This document shows positions 36,922-46,373 of a stretch of DNA of 64,000 bases, one piece after another. How positions within the stretch are numbered: position 1 is the stretch's first letter; each line of letters opens with the position of its first letter. Made by a program: the position numbers and the translations under genes. Below the pieces are notes generated by a model. That model did not search any database and was not told the DNA's origin. It worked only from the letters and a program-made list of their open reading frames with translations. The stretch is from Sphaeroforma sirkka (lineage: Eukaryota; Opisthokonta; Ichthyosporea; Ichthyophonida): positions 317,501 to 381,500 of the forward strand of contig LUCW03000005.1 in NCBI GenBank assembly GCA_001586965.3. Reading direction: 5' to 3'.

Positions 36922-37701
36922 ATGATCTACTCGAGCCAAGAAACCGTCACCCTCGACTCGGAGTTTACATGGGTCCAGTTGTCGAGTGATGCAAACTCAC
37001 CCCCTCTGACGCTGACCATTGAGCCCAGCGACCCCAAGACCTACTACGAGTATGCCGTAGTGCCCAAGGAGAGCACCGACTCACAGATTGAGGATGCGGT
37101 TAATTCGGTCAACGGCAACTCGACGCTGGACGTGGACTCGTCCAGCAACAAGTTCCTTGTCATCCGTCTACCGGAAGTGGACAAGAGCATGTCGGTGATT
37201 GTAAAGACGACCTTTGAGCGCAATGAGAGTCTGACTAAAATCGCGGATGACGTCCACCCGATCCACGTCGGGGTCGACCAGCCCAACCCCGTCGCCATGG
37301 CGACTCTAGATACCACTGCCCCATGGTACAAGCGGTTCTGGGCCGAGAACAAAGGGTTGATGATCATTTTCATCATAGCCCTCGCCATTGGCGGGCTGTA
37401 CTTCTTTGCACCCCACATCCTGGTCAAGATCCCTCTGATAGGGACTTGGTTTGTCTCCGCGGCAAGCACCGACGCGAAGGAGGGTACCCTTGTCGAGCCC
37501 GCCGCAGCGGCTCCAGCCCCAGCCCCACAGGCCTCAGCCCCAGCCGCAGCCCCAGCCCCAGCCGCAGCCCCAGCCCCAGCGCCAGCGCCAGCTGCAGCGG
37601 CAGCGCCAGCTGCAGCGCCAGCACCACAACCACCATCCTCATACACTCCAAGGCCTGACGTTGCCTCGTGGGCCCGCCAGACCACCACGAGCTCAGACTA
37701 G
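36922..37701 (+). CDS. Single-span membrane protein with Ala/Pro tail, 259 residues
   Basis: MIYSSQETVTLDSEFTWVQL opens a beta-rich ectodomain of about 130 residues. One membrane span follows (GLMIIFIIALAIGGLYFFA, about 144-162) and then a tail dominated by AP/APA repeats (about 190-240), encoded by GCCCCA repeats. The end is DVASWARQTTTSSD. No signal peptide is seen. Ala/Pro tails form rigid rods and may span a virion layer. It overlaps the 3' end of the TBP-like gene by four bases on the other strand. Confidence 0.7.
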   Translation: MIYSSQETVTLDSEFTWVQLSSDANSPPLTLTIEPSDPKTYYEYAVVPKESTDSQIEDAVNSVNGNSTLDVDSSSNKFLVIRLPEVDKSMSVIVKTTFERNESLTKIADDVHPIHVGVDQPNPVAMATLDTTAPWYKRFWAENKGLMIIFIIALAIGGLYFFAPHILVKIPLIGTWFVSAASTDAKEGTLVEPAAAAPAPAPQASAPAAAPAPAAAPAPAPAPAAAAAPAAAPAPQPPSSYTPRPDVASWARQTTTSSD

Positions 37702-38687
37702 AGTTTCGACACAATGGACTGGTACCTGGCCAGCGTCATGAGCGGAAACGTCTTTGGCTCGTCGAGCTTTTCTTCAATGTCCGCACGGTTGTCATCAAGA
37801 AACTTTTTAAAGTACAGGAACGAGTCTTCCGACGATCCCGTCGACAGCGACGAGAGGATGATGCACCCGCTCTGGAACACCAGGAACGTCGAGTACACCT
37901 TCTTGGCCAGCACCTTTGCCAGTTTTGCGGGTGTCAGGTACCGCACCCCAAACTCCTCAAACGATATGAACCTGTTTGTGCCGTGTGTAAAGTTGAGCAC
38001 ACGGATGGGCGGGTACTCGAAGTTTTTACACTCGTACTTGAGGTTGACCCCGGTGTACCCCAGCGACGTCATCAGCCGCTTGCTGTACTCGGGGCTGGCC
38101 CGGATAACATTCTCAATGCGCTCCTGGTCTATACGGAAGTCGATCCTGAAGTCAAAGTTGGTCATGACGACGCGGAAGGCCACCTCAAAGCCATTGGGCG
38201 GCGACTCGATGGCCAGCGCAGGGTTATCCATGGACTGGGTACGCTCGTACAGCGTGCTCACGACACGCACCGCCTGGTCCTCGTTCAGACACCCCGTCAG
38301 CTGCACCTTGCCGTTCATGGCGAGCTTGTAGTTGATGAGCTTGTTGGACGCAAAGACGACTATGGACAGCGCGTTGCGGAAAAAGTGCTTCTTGGTGGGC
38401 ACCGCAGACACCTCCCCCTTATCATCGGCCTTCCCCTTGGTGCGCTTGCGCCGCACACACACGCCCTTCGAGCTGTTGAGGTACGTCATGTACACGATAT
38501 TTCCGTCCTGCAGCGGCCGCCCGTCCACACGGATGTCCGTATGGGGGATATCCCCCCTCTTCGATTCGCCGACGTGCGTGACATTGTCCAGGTTGATATT
38601 GTCAAAGATGTAGACTATATTGAACTTGGACTCGGAGTACGCGACAATGGTCTGGGTGGATATCTTGATATCGCTAAAGGGCAGCAT
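37698..38687 (-). CDS. TATA-binding-protein-like transcription factor
   Basis: 329 residues starting MLPFSDIKISTQTIVAYSESK. The start matches the 'lxISTxTiv' beginning of viral TBP-like proteins, followed by FNIVYIFDNINLDNV. The first repeat continues FFRNALSIVVF, LINYKLAMNGKVQLTGCLNEDQAVRVVSTLYE (the NGKxQxTGC motif of the TBP saddle). The second repeat is weaker (LKYECKNFEYPPIRVLNFTHGTNRFISF, VYSTFLVFQSGCIILSS, which mirrors F-xx-G-xx-hxxG). NCLDVs such as mimiviruses and marseilleviruses carry such factors. It likely acts at the A/T-rich promoters seen here. Confidence 0.7.
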   Translation of the reverse strand: MLPFSDIKISTQTIVAYSESKFNIVYIFDNINLDNVTHVGESKRGDIPHTDIRVDGRPLQDGNIVYMTYLNSSKGVCVRRKRTKGKADDKGEVSAVPTKKHFFRNALSIVVFASNKLINYKLAMNGKVQLTGCLNEDQAVRVVSTLYERTQSMDNPALAIESPPNGFEVAFRVVMTNFDFRIDFRIDQERIENVIRASPEYSKRLMTSLGYTGVNLKYECKNFEYPPIRVLNFTHGTNRFISFEEFGVRYLTPAKLAKVLAKKVYSTFLVFQSGCIILSSLSTGSSEDSFLYFKKFLDDNRADIEEKLDEPKTFPLMTLARYQSIVSKL

Positions 38688-38805
38688 TGTGTCTCTGTCA
38701 GTTTACCCCTACGAGTTCCGAAAAAACGAGATTGTTTTCTCGTCTTTTCGCAGTCTGCGACGTTTAAAACCTTATAGACTTTCACACCTACAAGAAACAA
38801 TCTCA

Positions 38806-39864
38806 ATGTCAGTCACTCTGAACCCCGTCACTATGGAGCACATCTCTGACGGCGGTAACTGCGAGGGGACTGATGTCACGTCCTCTGGGTCCTACGACCC
38901 CTACGCCAACCCCGTTTCGTCGCCACAGGGCGAGGTCCGTACTGTATACTCGACCACCCCGCCTGAGCCCACGGTCGGCTACCGACCGCAACCGCACCCT
39001 GCCCCATACCATACGCCTCAGCCGACCTCAGCGCCCGCGCCCTACCACACTGCCCCATACCCGACGCCCCCCTCAGCGCCATTTCCCAGCAACGGGGAGC
39101 GTCTGATGAATCTCGAGACGGAGGCGGCCCGCGACAAGAGTGTTCTTGACCTACAGACCCAGTATATCGCTACTCTGTTTGGCAGTCTGCAGCGGATCTT
39201 GACAAGAGCGGATATCCGAATCGACAATCGCATTATCCCCCAGCAGGTGGACACGTACCTGGATATTATGACCTCAAACATGGCCTACAGTGACCGAGTC
39301 TACCAGACCACCCAGCGAATAGCAAAGACGACGGGCCTGGCGTCGGAGGACGACCTTGTGGCACGCCTTGGTCAGTTTGCGGACCTCCAGGCGCAGGTCC
39401 GCCGGTTAGAAGCGGAACGCAACGCCCACGCTTCCGAGATCCACCAAGCCAGGCTGGTGCAAAAGGCACAGGCCGACATTATCGAGGATAGCAAACGCAA
39501 GCAGGGGGATCTCGATCGTATGACGCGAGAGGTCGCCACCTTGCGCAGCGAGCTGAGCGCCCGCAGCAGCGAGGTCACCGCCGCCATGCAGCAGCTCGAG
39601 GAGAAGCAGCGCACGTTCCAGACGGAAAAGTACGACCTGGTGAGCACAATCAAGCAGCTCAAGGGCGAAAACGCCCAGCTGTCCACGGATCTGCAGACAC
39701 ACTCCACAGTGTCCGAGCGGCAACTGTCTCACGAGATGATACCCCAGATGCTCAGTAAGCTGAGCACTGACGCATACGACACAAACATAAGCATCTGTGA
39801 GATTAAGATATTGGTGGAGAATATACAAGACCAGATATCAAACTCACAGTGTTTTAGGGTTTAG
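38806..39864 (+). CDS. Coiled-coil protein with Pro/Tyr-rich N-terminus, 352 residues
   Basis: From the ATG at 38806 (MSVTLNPVTMEHISDGG) the first 95 residues are Pro/Tyr/His-rich (PQPHPAPYHTPQPTSAPAP). Residues 100-185 form helices with ordinary sequence. From about 190 to 310 there is a long coiled coil (ADLQAQVRRLEAERNAHASE, LRSELSARSSEVTAAMQQLEEKQ). The tail ends SNSQCFRV with its stop inside a TTTAGGG block. The upstream in-frame extension overlaps the TBP-like gene and is unlikely. Probably a structural or scaffold protein. Confidence 0.65.
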   Translation: MSVTLNPVTMEHISDGGNCEGTDVTSSGSYDPYANPVSSPQGEVRTVYSTTPPEPTVGYRPQPHPAPYHTPQPTSAPAPYHTAPYPTPPSAPFPSNGERLMNLETEAARDKSVLDLQTQYIATLFGSLQRILTRADIRIDNRIIPQQVDTYLDIMTSNMAYSDRVYQTTQRIAKTTGLASEDDLVARLGQFADLQAQVRRLEAERNAHASEIHQARLVQKAQADIIEDSKRKQGDLDRMTREVATLRSELSARSSEVTAAMQQLEEKQRTFQTEKYDLVSTIKQLKGENAQLSTDLQTHSTVSERQLSHEMIPQMLSKLSTDAYDTNISICEIKILVENIQDQISNSQCFRV

Positions 39865-39869
39865 GGTTT
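39852..39869 (+). repeat. TTTAGGG telomere-like block
   Basis: TTTTAGGGTTTAGGGTTTGG covers the last codons and the stop of the coiled-coil gene, about 25 bases before the metalloprotease gene. It is the longest of three such blocks. Confidence 0.45.
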
Positions 39870-39891
39870 GGAATCGATATAATAAAACAAC

Positions 39892-40680
39892 ATGATAAAA
39901 CCCCCGTTTGGCTGTATCAGTGTGTCCCGCAAGTCCGCGGACGAGAAGAACAACCGCAGCGTCGTGGTGACCAGTCTGACATGGCCAGTTGGCGCCATCC
40001 TGAGGATCAAGTTCCTGGGTGGCCAGCCGTGGCAGCGGAACTGGGTGATCAAGGTCGTGCGCACCGTGTTTGACCCCCTCGTCAACCTGGCCTTTATGTT
40101 TGTGGAGGACCACGCGTACGCCGAGATCAGAATCAGCTTTGTGGAGGCGGCCGGGAGCTTTAGCTTCGTGGGCATGTCGTGTCTGGAGGCGCCGCTGGTG
40201 GCGGCGACCATGAACCTCTCGTTCCTGGATGCACCGCGGGCCTTTGAGTGGGACGGCATCGAGTACATTGTCCCTGCGACAGCCCCTCGCAATGGCGACC
40301 AGACGAACGGGTTCTCCGTCATGCACGAATTCGCTCACGTCCTGGGTCTCGACCACGAGCACCAGAGTCCGCATGTCAGGGAGGTCCTCGAGTGGAACAA
40401 GCCGGTTGTGTATGCTCTATTTGGGGGGCCGCCCAACAACATGTCGAGAGAAGAGATTGACCAGAACTTCTTCATGACGTACGACGAGGCCAAGGTGCGG
40501 GCGTCAAAGTTTGACCGGTACTCGCTGATGACGTACTCGTTTGACAAGGCGCTGACGCTCAACGGGGTCACGTTCCCCTTTAACAACAAGCTCAGTTCGC
40601 TGGACAAGGAGTATCTCAGACTGTCGTATCCGGCAACCCGGCCTACTACGGCCGGAGGTCCATCGCGGGCTTCGCTCTGA
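39892..40680 (+). CDS. Astacin-like metzincin zinc metalloprotease
   Basis: 262 residues. The zinc site is complete: MHEFAHVLGLDHEHQSP near residue 144-160 matches HExxHxxGxxHEH of astacins. About 60 residues later DRYSLMTYSF provides the Met-turn (YxxxMxY). The N-terminal half resembles the substrate-cleft strands (LTWPVGAILRIKFLGGQPWQ, RISFVEAAGSFSFVG). No signal peptide or propeptide is seen, so it may act inside the cell or in the particle. It could mature fibres or breach the host surface. The tail overlaps the convergent head-repeat gene by 35 bp. Confidence 0.85.
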   Translation: MIKPPFGCISVSRKSADEKNNRSVVVTSLTWPVGAILRIKFLGGQPWQRNWVIKVVRTVFDPLVNLAFMFVEDHAYAEIRISFVEAAGSFSFVGMSCLEAPLVAATMNLSFLDAPRAFEWDGIEYIVPATAPRNGDQTNGFSVMHEFAHVLGLDHEHQSPHVREVLEWNKPVVYALFGGPPNNMSREEIDQNFFMTYDEAKVRASKFDRYSLMTYSFDKALTLNGVTFPFNNKLSSLDKEYLRLSYPATRPTTAGGPSRASL

Positions 40681-42245
40681 TCGCGCCCCGAATGGCCGTC
40701 AACTGGTCTTCCACGGACGCCAGCCTGGCCTCTAGTTGCTCGTTTTGCTGTACTAGAAGCGCCAGGCTGCTGGTGTCGGAATCGTTAATAGTCTCCACAC
40801 CACGCGCCCATATACCATCTCCACTCTGCGGCCCGTCAGTGTACGTAATCTCACCCGTCTCGGGGTCGTACACGAGCACCTGCGACCCCCCCGCCGTTGC
40901 GGATGGGCTTGACGAAGAGGCCGGAGTAGGGAGCGTTTAGTTCCACGTCCGAGGCATTCAGGATAATGCTCTCGCTCGACTGGTCCGAATACCCGGCCTT
41001 TGTGCCGATCGCTATGGCGTTGGCACCCTGGTCTGTGCGCCCAGCATTGTCGCCGATCGCAATGCTATCGGCCCCCTGTGTGGAATACCCCGCATATTTG
41101 CCAATGGCGATGGAGTAGTCCCCCTGCGTGATCTTTGCGGCGTTGTTGCCGAGCGCTATGGACTCGCTTCCTTGTGCGCTGTCGCACGAGTAAGCCCCTA
41201 TCGCAATGGCCCGGTAGCCCTGGTTGTTCTTCCCTGAAGCCGTCCCTATGGCAACGGCATCGGCCCCCTGGGTTGTCTGGCCGGACGTGTACCCCATTGC
41301 CACGGCCCCCGCGCTCTGAGATTCCATGCCACAGCTCCGCCCGATTGCAATGGCGCTCAGTTGCTGTGACGTTTGTCCGGCATATCGGCCTATGGCAACC
41401 GCGTAGTTCTTTTGGGCAGTCCCCCCTGCACTCACACCTATGGCGATTGACTCGACACCCTGGTTTGACTGGCCGGATGCAAAGCCTATGGCAACTGACT
41501 TGTTCCCCTGCGAGAACTCGCCTGCATAGTGCGCGAGAGCAATTTTGTTGCCGCCCGCGACCCACGTGAGGCCGTCCCAACGCAGGGTATCGCTTATCGC
41601 AGTTCCGGCTACAACGCTGCCTGCGTTCACCGTTGTTGTGTTCACTGCACCATAAACAATCTCCCTGGTGGCGGTATTAAAGTAGAGTGCGTTTGTGGTC
41701 ATGTCCACTTTCCGCATCGCGTCCACAAACAAACCAGATGTGTATGCGTTGAGCGCTGTACCTGACGCATTGAGTATGATGCTGCCCGGAGGCTGGTCCT
41801 TCTCACCAGCTCTGGCACCGATGGCTATGGCGTTTGCCCCTTGGTTGGACGCACCCGCTCCACAGCCAATGGCGACTTTGTCCCCACCAGCGATCCACTC
41901 GGTACCGTTCCAGGACAAGTAGTCGCCAGGGCATGTGCCGTCCACCCCTTTCGGGACTCCAGGGGGTACACCATACATGATCTCGGAGGTCGCCTCATCG
42001 TAGTACAGCGTCGCGTTCGAGGTTAGCGGATCGACGTGTCTGACGGAGGACACAAACACGCCCGGGTTGGGGGCTGAGAGCGCAACACCGGAGGAATTGA
42101 GGATGATGCTGTTGTCGACCTGCTCCGTCTCTCCAATCAGATTTCCGATTGAAATGTAGGTACCTGCCTTCGCGCCATCCAGGGCACCAATGGAGATTGC
42201 ACCCTGTCTGCGGGGCGCGCTTGGCGCTGCGTGTATGTGTGACAT
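40646..42245 (-). CDS. Fourth YadA-like head-repeat protein, frame split
   Basis: MSHIHAAPSAPRRQGAISIGA starts the protein at 42245. Three blocks of head repeats carry dozens of AIG...AG...Q units (AIGVSAGGTAQ, AIGRYAGQTSQ). They are separated by LYYDEATSEIMYG and LYFNTATREIVYG junctions, equivalent to LYYNPSTYEITYG in the genes at 285 and 2429. There is no collagen region and no S74 domain; the C-terminus is a short coiled coil (ALLVQQNEQLEARLASVEDQL). The last part is in another frame, about one break in a C-run. A shorter trimeric fibre is inferred. Its promoter and first codons recur in diverged form at 50.7 kb. Confidence 0.75.
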
Positions 42246-42620
42246 TTATACGTTATAAAGTGATTTTTTTTTCTCAGAGGGCGATTCGGGCGCAATGTTC
42301 CTTTTAAATTATCGAGTTTGCAAAAAAAAAAAATGCACGCCTGGCCCCATGAGAACGATTCATCACCAGCCGCCGACCGAGCCCACGACCAGCTGCCGAG
42401 CCCGCGGGGGTGCCGTGGGGTCGTGGAGCTCACCACGGCAGCCGGCATGTAAAGTACACAAACTGTGAGGGCCCTGAAAAATATCATGTATCATAAATCT
42501 AGGCATTTTTTATTTTCATTAATGTTAACTTAGCATACAATTGTCTATATGTTGCGTTCCTATAACGGCACGTTCTGAATTTAAAAGGGTATGCCTTGGA
42601 TGGCAAATCCCATGATTTTT
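42246..42620. other. Intergenic left flank of accessory island
   Basis: No gene is seen. 42225-42322 (GACATTTATAC, AAGTGATTTTTTTTCTC, ATCGAGTTTGCAAAAA) is a diverged direct copy of 50740-50818. 42358-42445 (CATCACCAGCCGCCGACCG and following) is a closer direct copy of 49731-49815. From about 42480 the sequence turns A/T-rich, marking the edge of the mobile-element region. Confidence 0.6.
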
Positions 42621-42674
42621 CTATCTATATATCTATATATCTATATATCTATATATCTATATATCTATATATCT
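42621..42674. repeat. Microsatellite (CTATATAT)n
   Basis: About six copies of CTATATAT lie just beyond the 3' end of the Fanzor remnant, on the edge of the element. Such a repeat is unusual in this GC-rich genome. Confidence 0.85.
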
Positions 42675-44539
42675 ACCCTATGGCTCGTCGTGTATTCCTC
42701 GTTCGTCTGAAGACCTTCCCGACATCCCCAAGTACCGTAGTCTCCAGTGCATTGCGAAACATGTTCAATATCGCATTCACGTCTCGCTGAAACAATAGAT
42801 TTCTCCTTGTCACACCTTCACCTGTCACACAATGCATGCAGCGCATGTGCTTAAACGGTGCGTGACGCCCAACAGCTACAGGAGTCATCGGCTCGTTCGT
42901 ATGACACACAGAACACACCTGTGATGTTCTGAACTCTTCTGAAAACATCACAAAACAGTGTTTGCTCAACTCTCGAACCAATGTCTGTCCGAAGCCAACA
43001 AGCCCCTTCGCGTTGCTCGTAAATTGTCCATCTCCATACAACACAATAGGATCTAGTGTTTTGTAGCCAGCTCGCCCTTCACTGCAGTACCTTGACAACA
43101 TCCGCATCACGTGCTGTATAAACTGGACCTTCAGCCGCTCACCCAGTCCACGTGCACCTACAGCTTCGGATTTAAATACAGATTTTGCGACTTTTGCAAA
43201 TGACCCTTCCTCGCGATCGGGTGTTTTGCCAAGTACACCCGCCATAGCTTCGACGAGTTCCTCAGTGTAGCTGCACTCACACTAAATGTCCTGTACGTCA
43301 CTGACACCTTGTACTTTGTGTGTTCGGACATATCGTTGTCAACATATTTCACCCTCAGTCTGGATGGATAGAATACTCCAAACACAACCTCATGCATATT
43401 CGGGTCCACGGTCACAATCGGGCGGTTGACAAACTTTGCTCTTGCACTGTCACCATACTGTGCATACAGATCTTTCAGTGTTGCCAGATATGTTCGATTA
43501 ATCTGTTTACCCACCTTTGCTGAACCAAACAATCCACCAGCCTTATACTCCGATCCGAGAATAGTCTCAAGGTTGACCCCATCACCCATCTTCATCGTCT
43601 TGTTGTAGTCGGGAACTCGCTCAAGTAGTCGCACAACACCTTTCGAGATCATCAACGATGGTCTTACCAGTTTGTTGTTCGCCTTGTTCATCCGCTTCAC
43701 AACCTCCAGGGTAAGATCCTTGCCGATAAGCACATGCATACCCGTCAATTGGTCTGTGTTGGGAACTACATCAAATTGACTGTACTGCGATTCGTCGACT
43801 GTTGGTATCTTCCGACCTCGACCCTCGGTTGTGGACCAACACGATTTTGCCATCCCGAGTAATGCAGAAGGATCAATTCGGATTGCAAGTGGCAGCTTTC
43901 GACCAACTGGTGTTAGCTTGTCCAAAACAATATCATCATGACTTCTCACGGTCGAATAGATGACCTGAAACGTCCCCGGTGTGTCCACAAGCAACTGGAG
44001 TTCAGCATATCGCCTCTGCAATGTCTCTATCCAATTTTGACAAAATAGCTTTGTCACCTCAATAAACGATGTCGCCAATCCTTTCGTCGGATATTGTATA
44101 CCAGATCCTTTACCGTGGCGGTGAGACGACTAGCCAATTTGGTCACATCCACCGAGTCTACGTCAGAGTTCAGCTCGTCACCGGCAGCTATGTCATCATC
44201 AAGTGGGCCCACCACATCTTCTACACTCTCACCCACGTCAACCGAAGCTACACCGGCTTCTAATCCCAGAAACACACCAAGAAGTCCCTCGAGAGTTCTA
44301 TCTGACGCTCCATCAATAAACAACGACAACCTGTTGTACCACTCCCGATTACATCGCTGGATGTATCTATGGATGGTGTATTTTGCATGTGGAAGTCGCC
44401 CAATGGTGGTATACCTTGTTCTATTTCTACATCCATCCAGATTTTGACGCTTACTCCCCTTTGTAAGAGCCAGTTTATCGCGCACAACATTAGAATCCCC
44501 GCTGCGCTTCCGTCTCTTCACGGGTATAATTTTTTGCAA
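42673..44539 (-). pseudogene. Fanzor (TnpB-like RNA-guided nuclease) gene, broken into three frames
   Basis: Three overlapping minus-strand frames (44539-44054, 44078-43158, 43245-42673) carry successive parts of one Fanzor-type protein. The first has a basic start (MQKIIPVKRRKRSGD). The second has RPIVTVDPNMHEVVFGVF, the RuvC-I aspartate. The third has IVLYGDGQF, typical for the RuvC-II region of Fanzors, then CSVCHTN and MRCMHC (the zinc ribbon inserted in RuvC) and QRDVNAILNM with the RuvC-III aspartate. Adjacent pieces continue the family order, so two frameshifts separate them. The DNA is less GC-rich than the surroundings. Fanzors are eukaryotic relatives of TnpB, spread partly by giant viruses. 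No guide RNA was identified. Confidence 0.75.
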
Positions 44540-44589
44540 CAGAGTCGATGTCCAACTTCTGTTTCTTCAACACCCCTATAGAGTCTCGT

Positions 44590-46195
44590 TCAGACGCCTT
44601 CGTCAGGCGTCGTTTGGATGTGTTGTCCACAGACCTTTCCTTCGTCTTCCGGGACACTTATGTGCATCTTCAGCGTTCTTAGATTTAAACTTGGCATCGC
44701 ACCCGCTACACTCACCACAATAGTGTCGCGTTGCATAGAAGAATGACCCACACTTCCCACACATCTGGCACTTGTGCTTTTTTTAGACTTGACATTGTCT
44801 TGCAGCACTTGGGGCACTTGACGCATATGTGGTCCTTGAGAGTCTCGAATGACTTGTTGCACACTGGACATTCCAACCAATGTTCCGCCTTGGTGTGTTT
44901 CATCAGGTCTTGAACGCGCTCTCCACACGTTTCACATATCAGCAAATCTCCTTTAGGCCTCCTGGTGTTCGACGTCGGATCATAGTCTATAGTTTCATCG
45001 TTTCCCAGCTTCTTGAATGCTCCAGTGTCCGCCATCTCTAACAACCCGACAAAGCGGTTGGGTCTTTCATTCTTCACACCCCAGTAGAGCAGTGCTTCTT
45101 CGCGTCCAACTTCCCAGGTGAACTTGCGTGTTCTAGGTATAGATACTCTCCCATTCTTTGGACGTTGGGTGGATGAATTCTCTTTGGTCTGTTTCTGCCT
45201 GGTCCAAAGGCGAGATGCTAATTTTCGTTTAGGGGCACTTCTTGCGACCTTCTGAAGCAGTTGATGCTTCTCCTCCCCCAAACACTGTGACAAAGACAGC
45301 TCCCCGTTGTGAAACAAGTCAAATTGTTCAAATGCACGCATAGGCGTCCCACGCGTAGCGACTGGGCTATCTGATGTCATGCGACATAGTAGGTGTCCGA
45401 ACCAGCTAATATCGATGCGATCTATTGCATCCAAAACAGCCAACCGCTTGTCCAATTTCGACTCAGCTCGACCCGTGGTATTCTCGCGCTTAACCGAAAT
45501 TTCTTCATACTCGGCCCTGATATAGCGCATCATCTGATCTACATGATGATCCTCGGCGCCGAGACTGAAATAGATTGGGGTCCCAGCGATCGGCGTGGGT
45601 GGCATTTACCACTGTCATTCTTGACATGGCAAACGCTCGCCGTAGTGTTCCTACTTCGTACACGCACCAGTCAATGATCGAATTGGGTGTGGGTGTATTA
45701 CTATAGTCGTCTAATGTCTCAATCATGTCGGAGTCAACTGCCGAGTACAAGTACTTGAGGTTGGTGGTGTGTCTACCTCTTGCCCATAGTACTACCTTAT
45801 CTCTAGTCAGCACAACATCCTCGGTGGACGAATTTGTTGCAATCCATCGAGCAGGATCGACACTAGAAACAATGTCCACATGGTTGCGACGAATGCCAAC
45901 CCGGGCTGCATCTATCAGCACATGGGGCCAGACGATAGGTGGAGTACGCCGATGGTTAATCTTGTATCTTGCGTCGTGCACCAACTTGTGCATAGATTTC
46001 ATTGAGTCAACTTGGTAGAGGGGTAGAACAAAGACCAGACGCTGAAATCCACCTACGACAGCGTGATTGTATCCCGCTAAGACCTCGATCATCTCAGCGG
46101 ATGTCTTGTCGATCATACTAACATTAAGTCCGGGGGGTCTGATTCGCACAGGTTGCAAGATCGATGTAGAGCGATCGCTTGCTGATTAAGGGCAT
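44590..46195 (-). pseudogene. Decayed zinc-finger protein gene next to the Fanzor
   Basis: The start MPLISKRSLYIDLAT at 46195 is soon followed by a shift; the long parts lie at 46158-45505 and 45605-44712, and a third frame near 44712-44590 continues cysteine pairs (CQMCGKC, CGECSGC). The middle holds CETCGERVQDLMKHTKAEH, CPVCNKSF and CPKCC, zinc-finger-like. At least three frame changes are seen. It has the same strand and base composition as the Fanzor remnant, so it may be its original N-terminal extension or a companion gene of the same element. I recognise no other domain. Confidence 0.5.
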
Positions 46196-46373
46196 TGTGT
46201 TGCAAATCTATCTGTATAAAACATACACAGTGTAATTGTGAATTGTATTTGACAGTTTGAATGCCCTTATATACTAATTCCGAGTTTTACGTATCATCAT
46301 TCAAAACCGATTCATAAACCTTAAGAGTAGGATGTCTTCCATGGATCAGCCATGTTTCTTGGACACAGGGGGA

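Noticed and set aside
37698-38687. Second PCNA clamp
   Set aside because: The start (ISTQTIV) and NGKVQLTGC motif fit TBP-like proteins much better than a sliding clamp.
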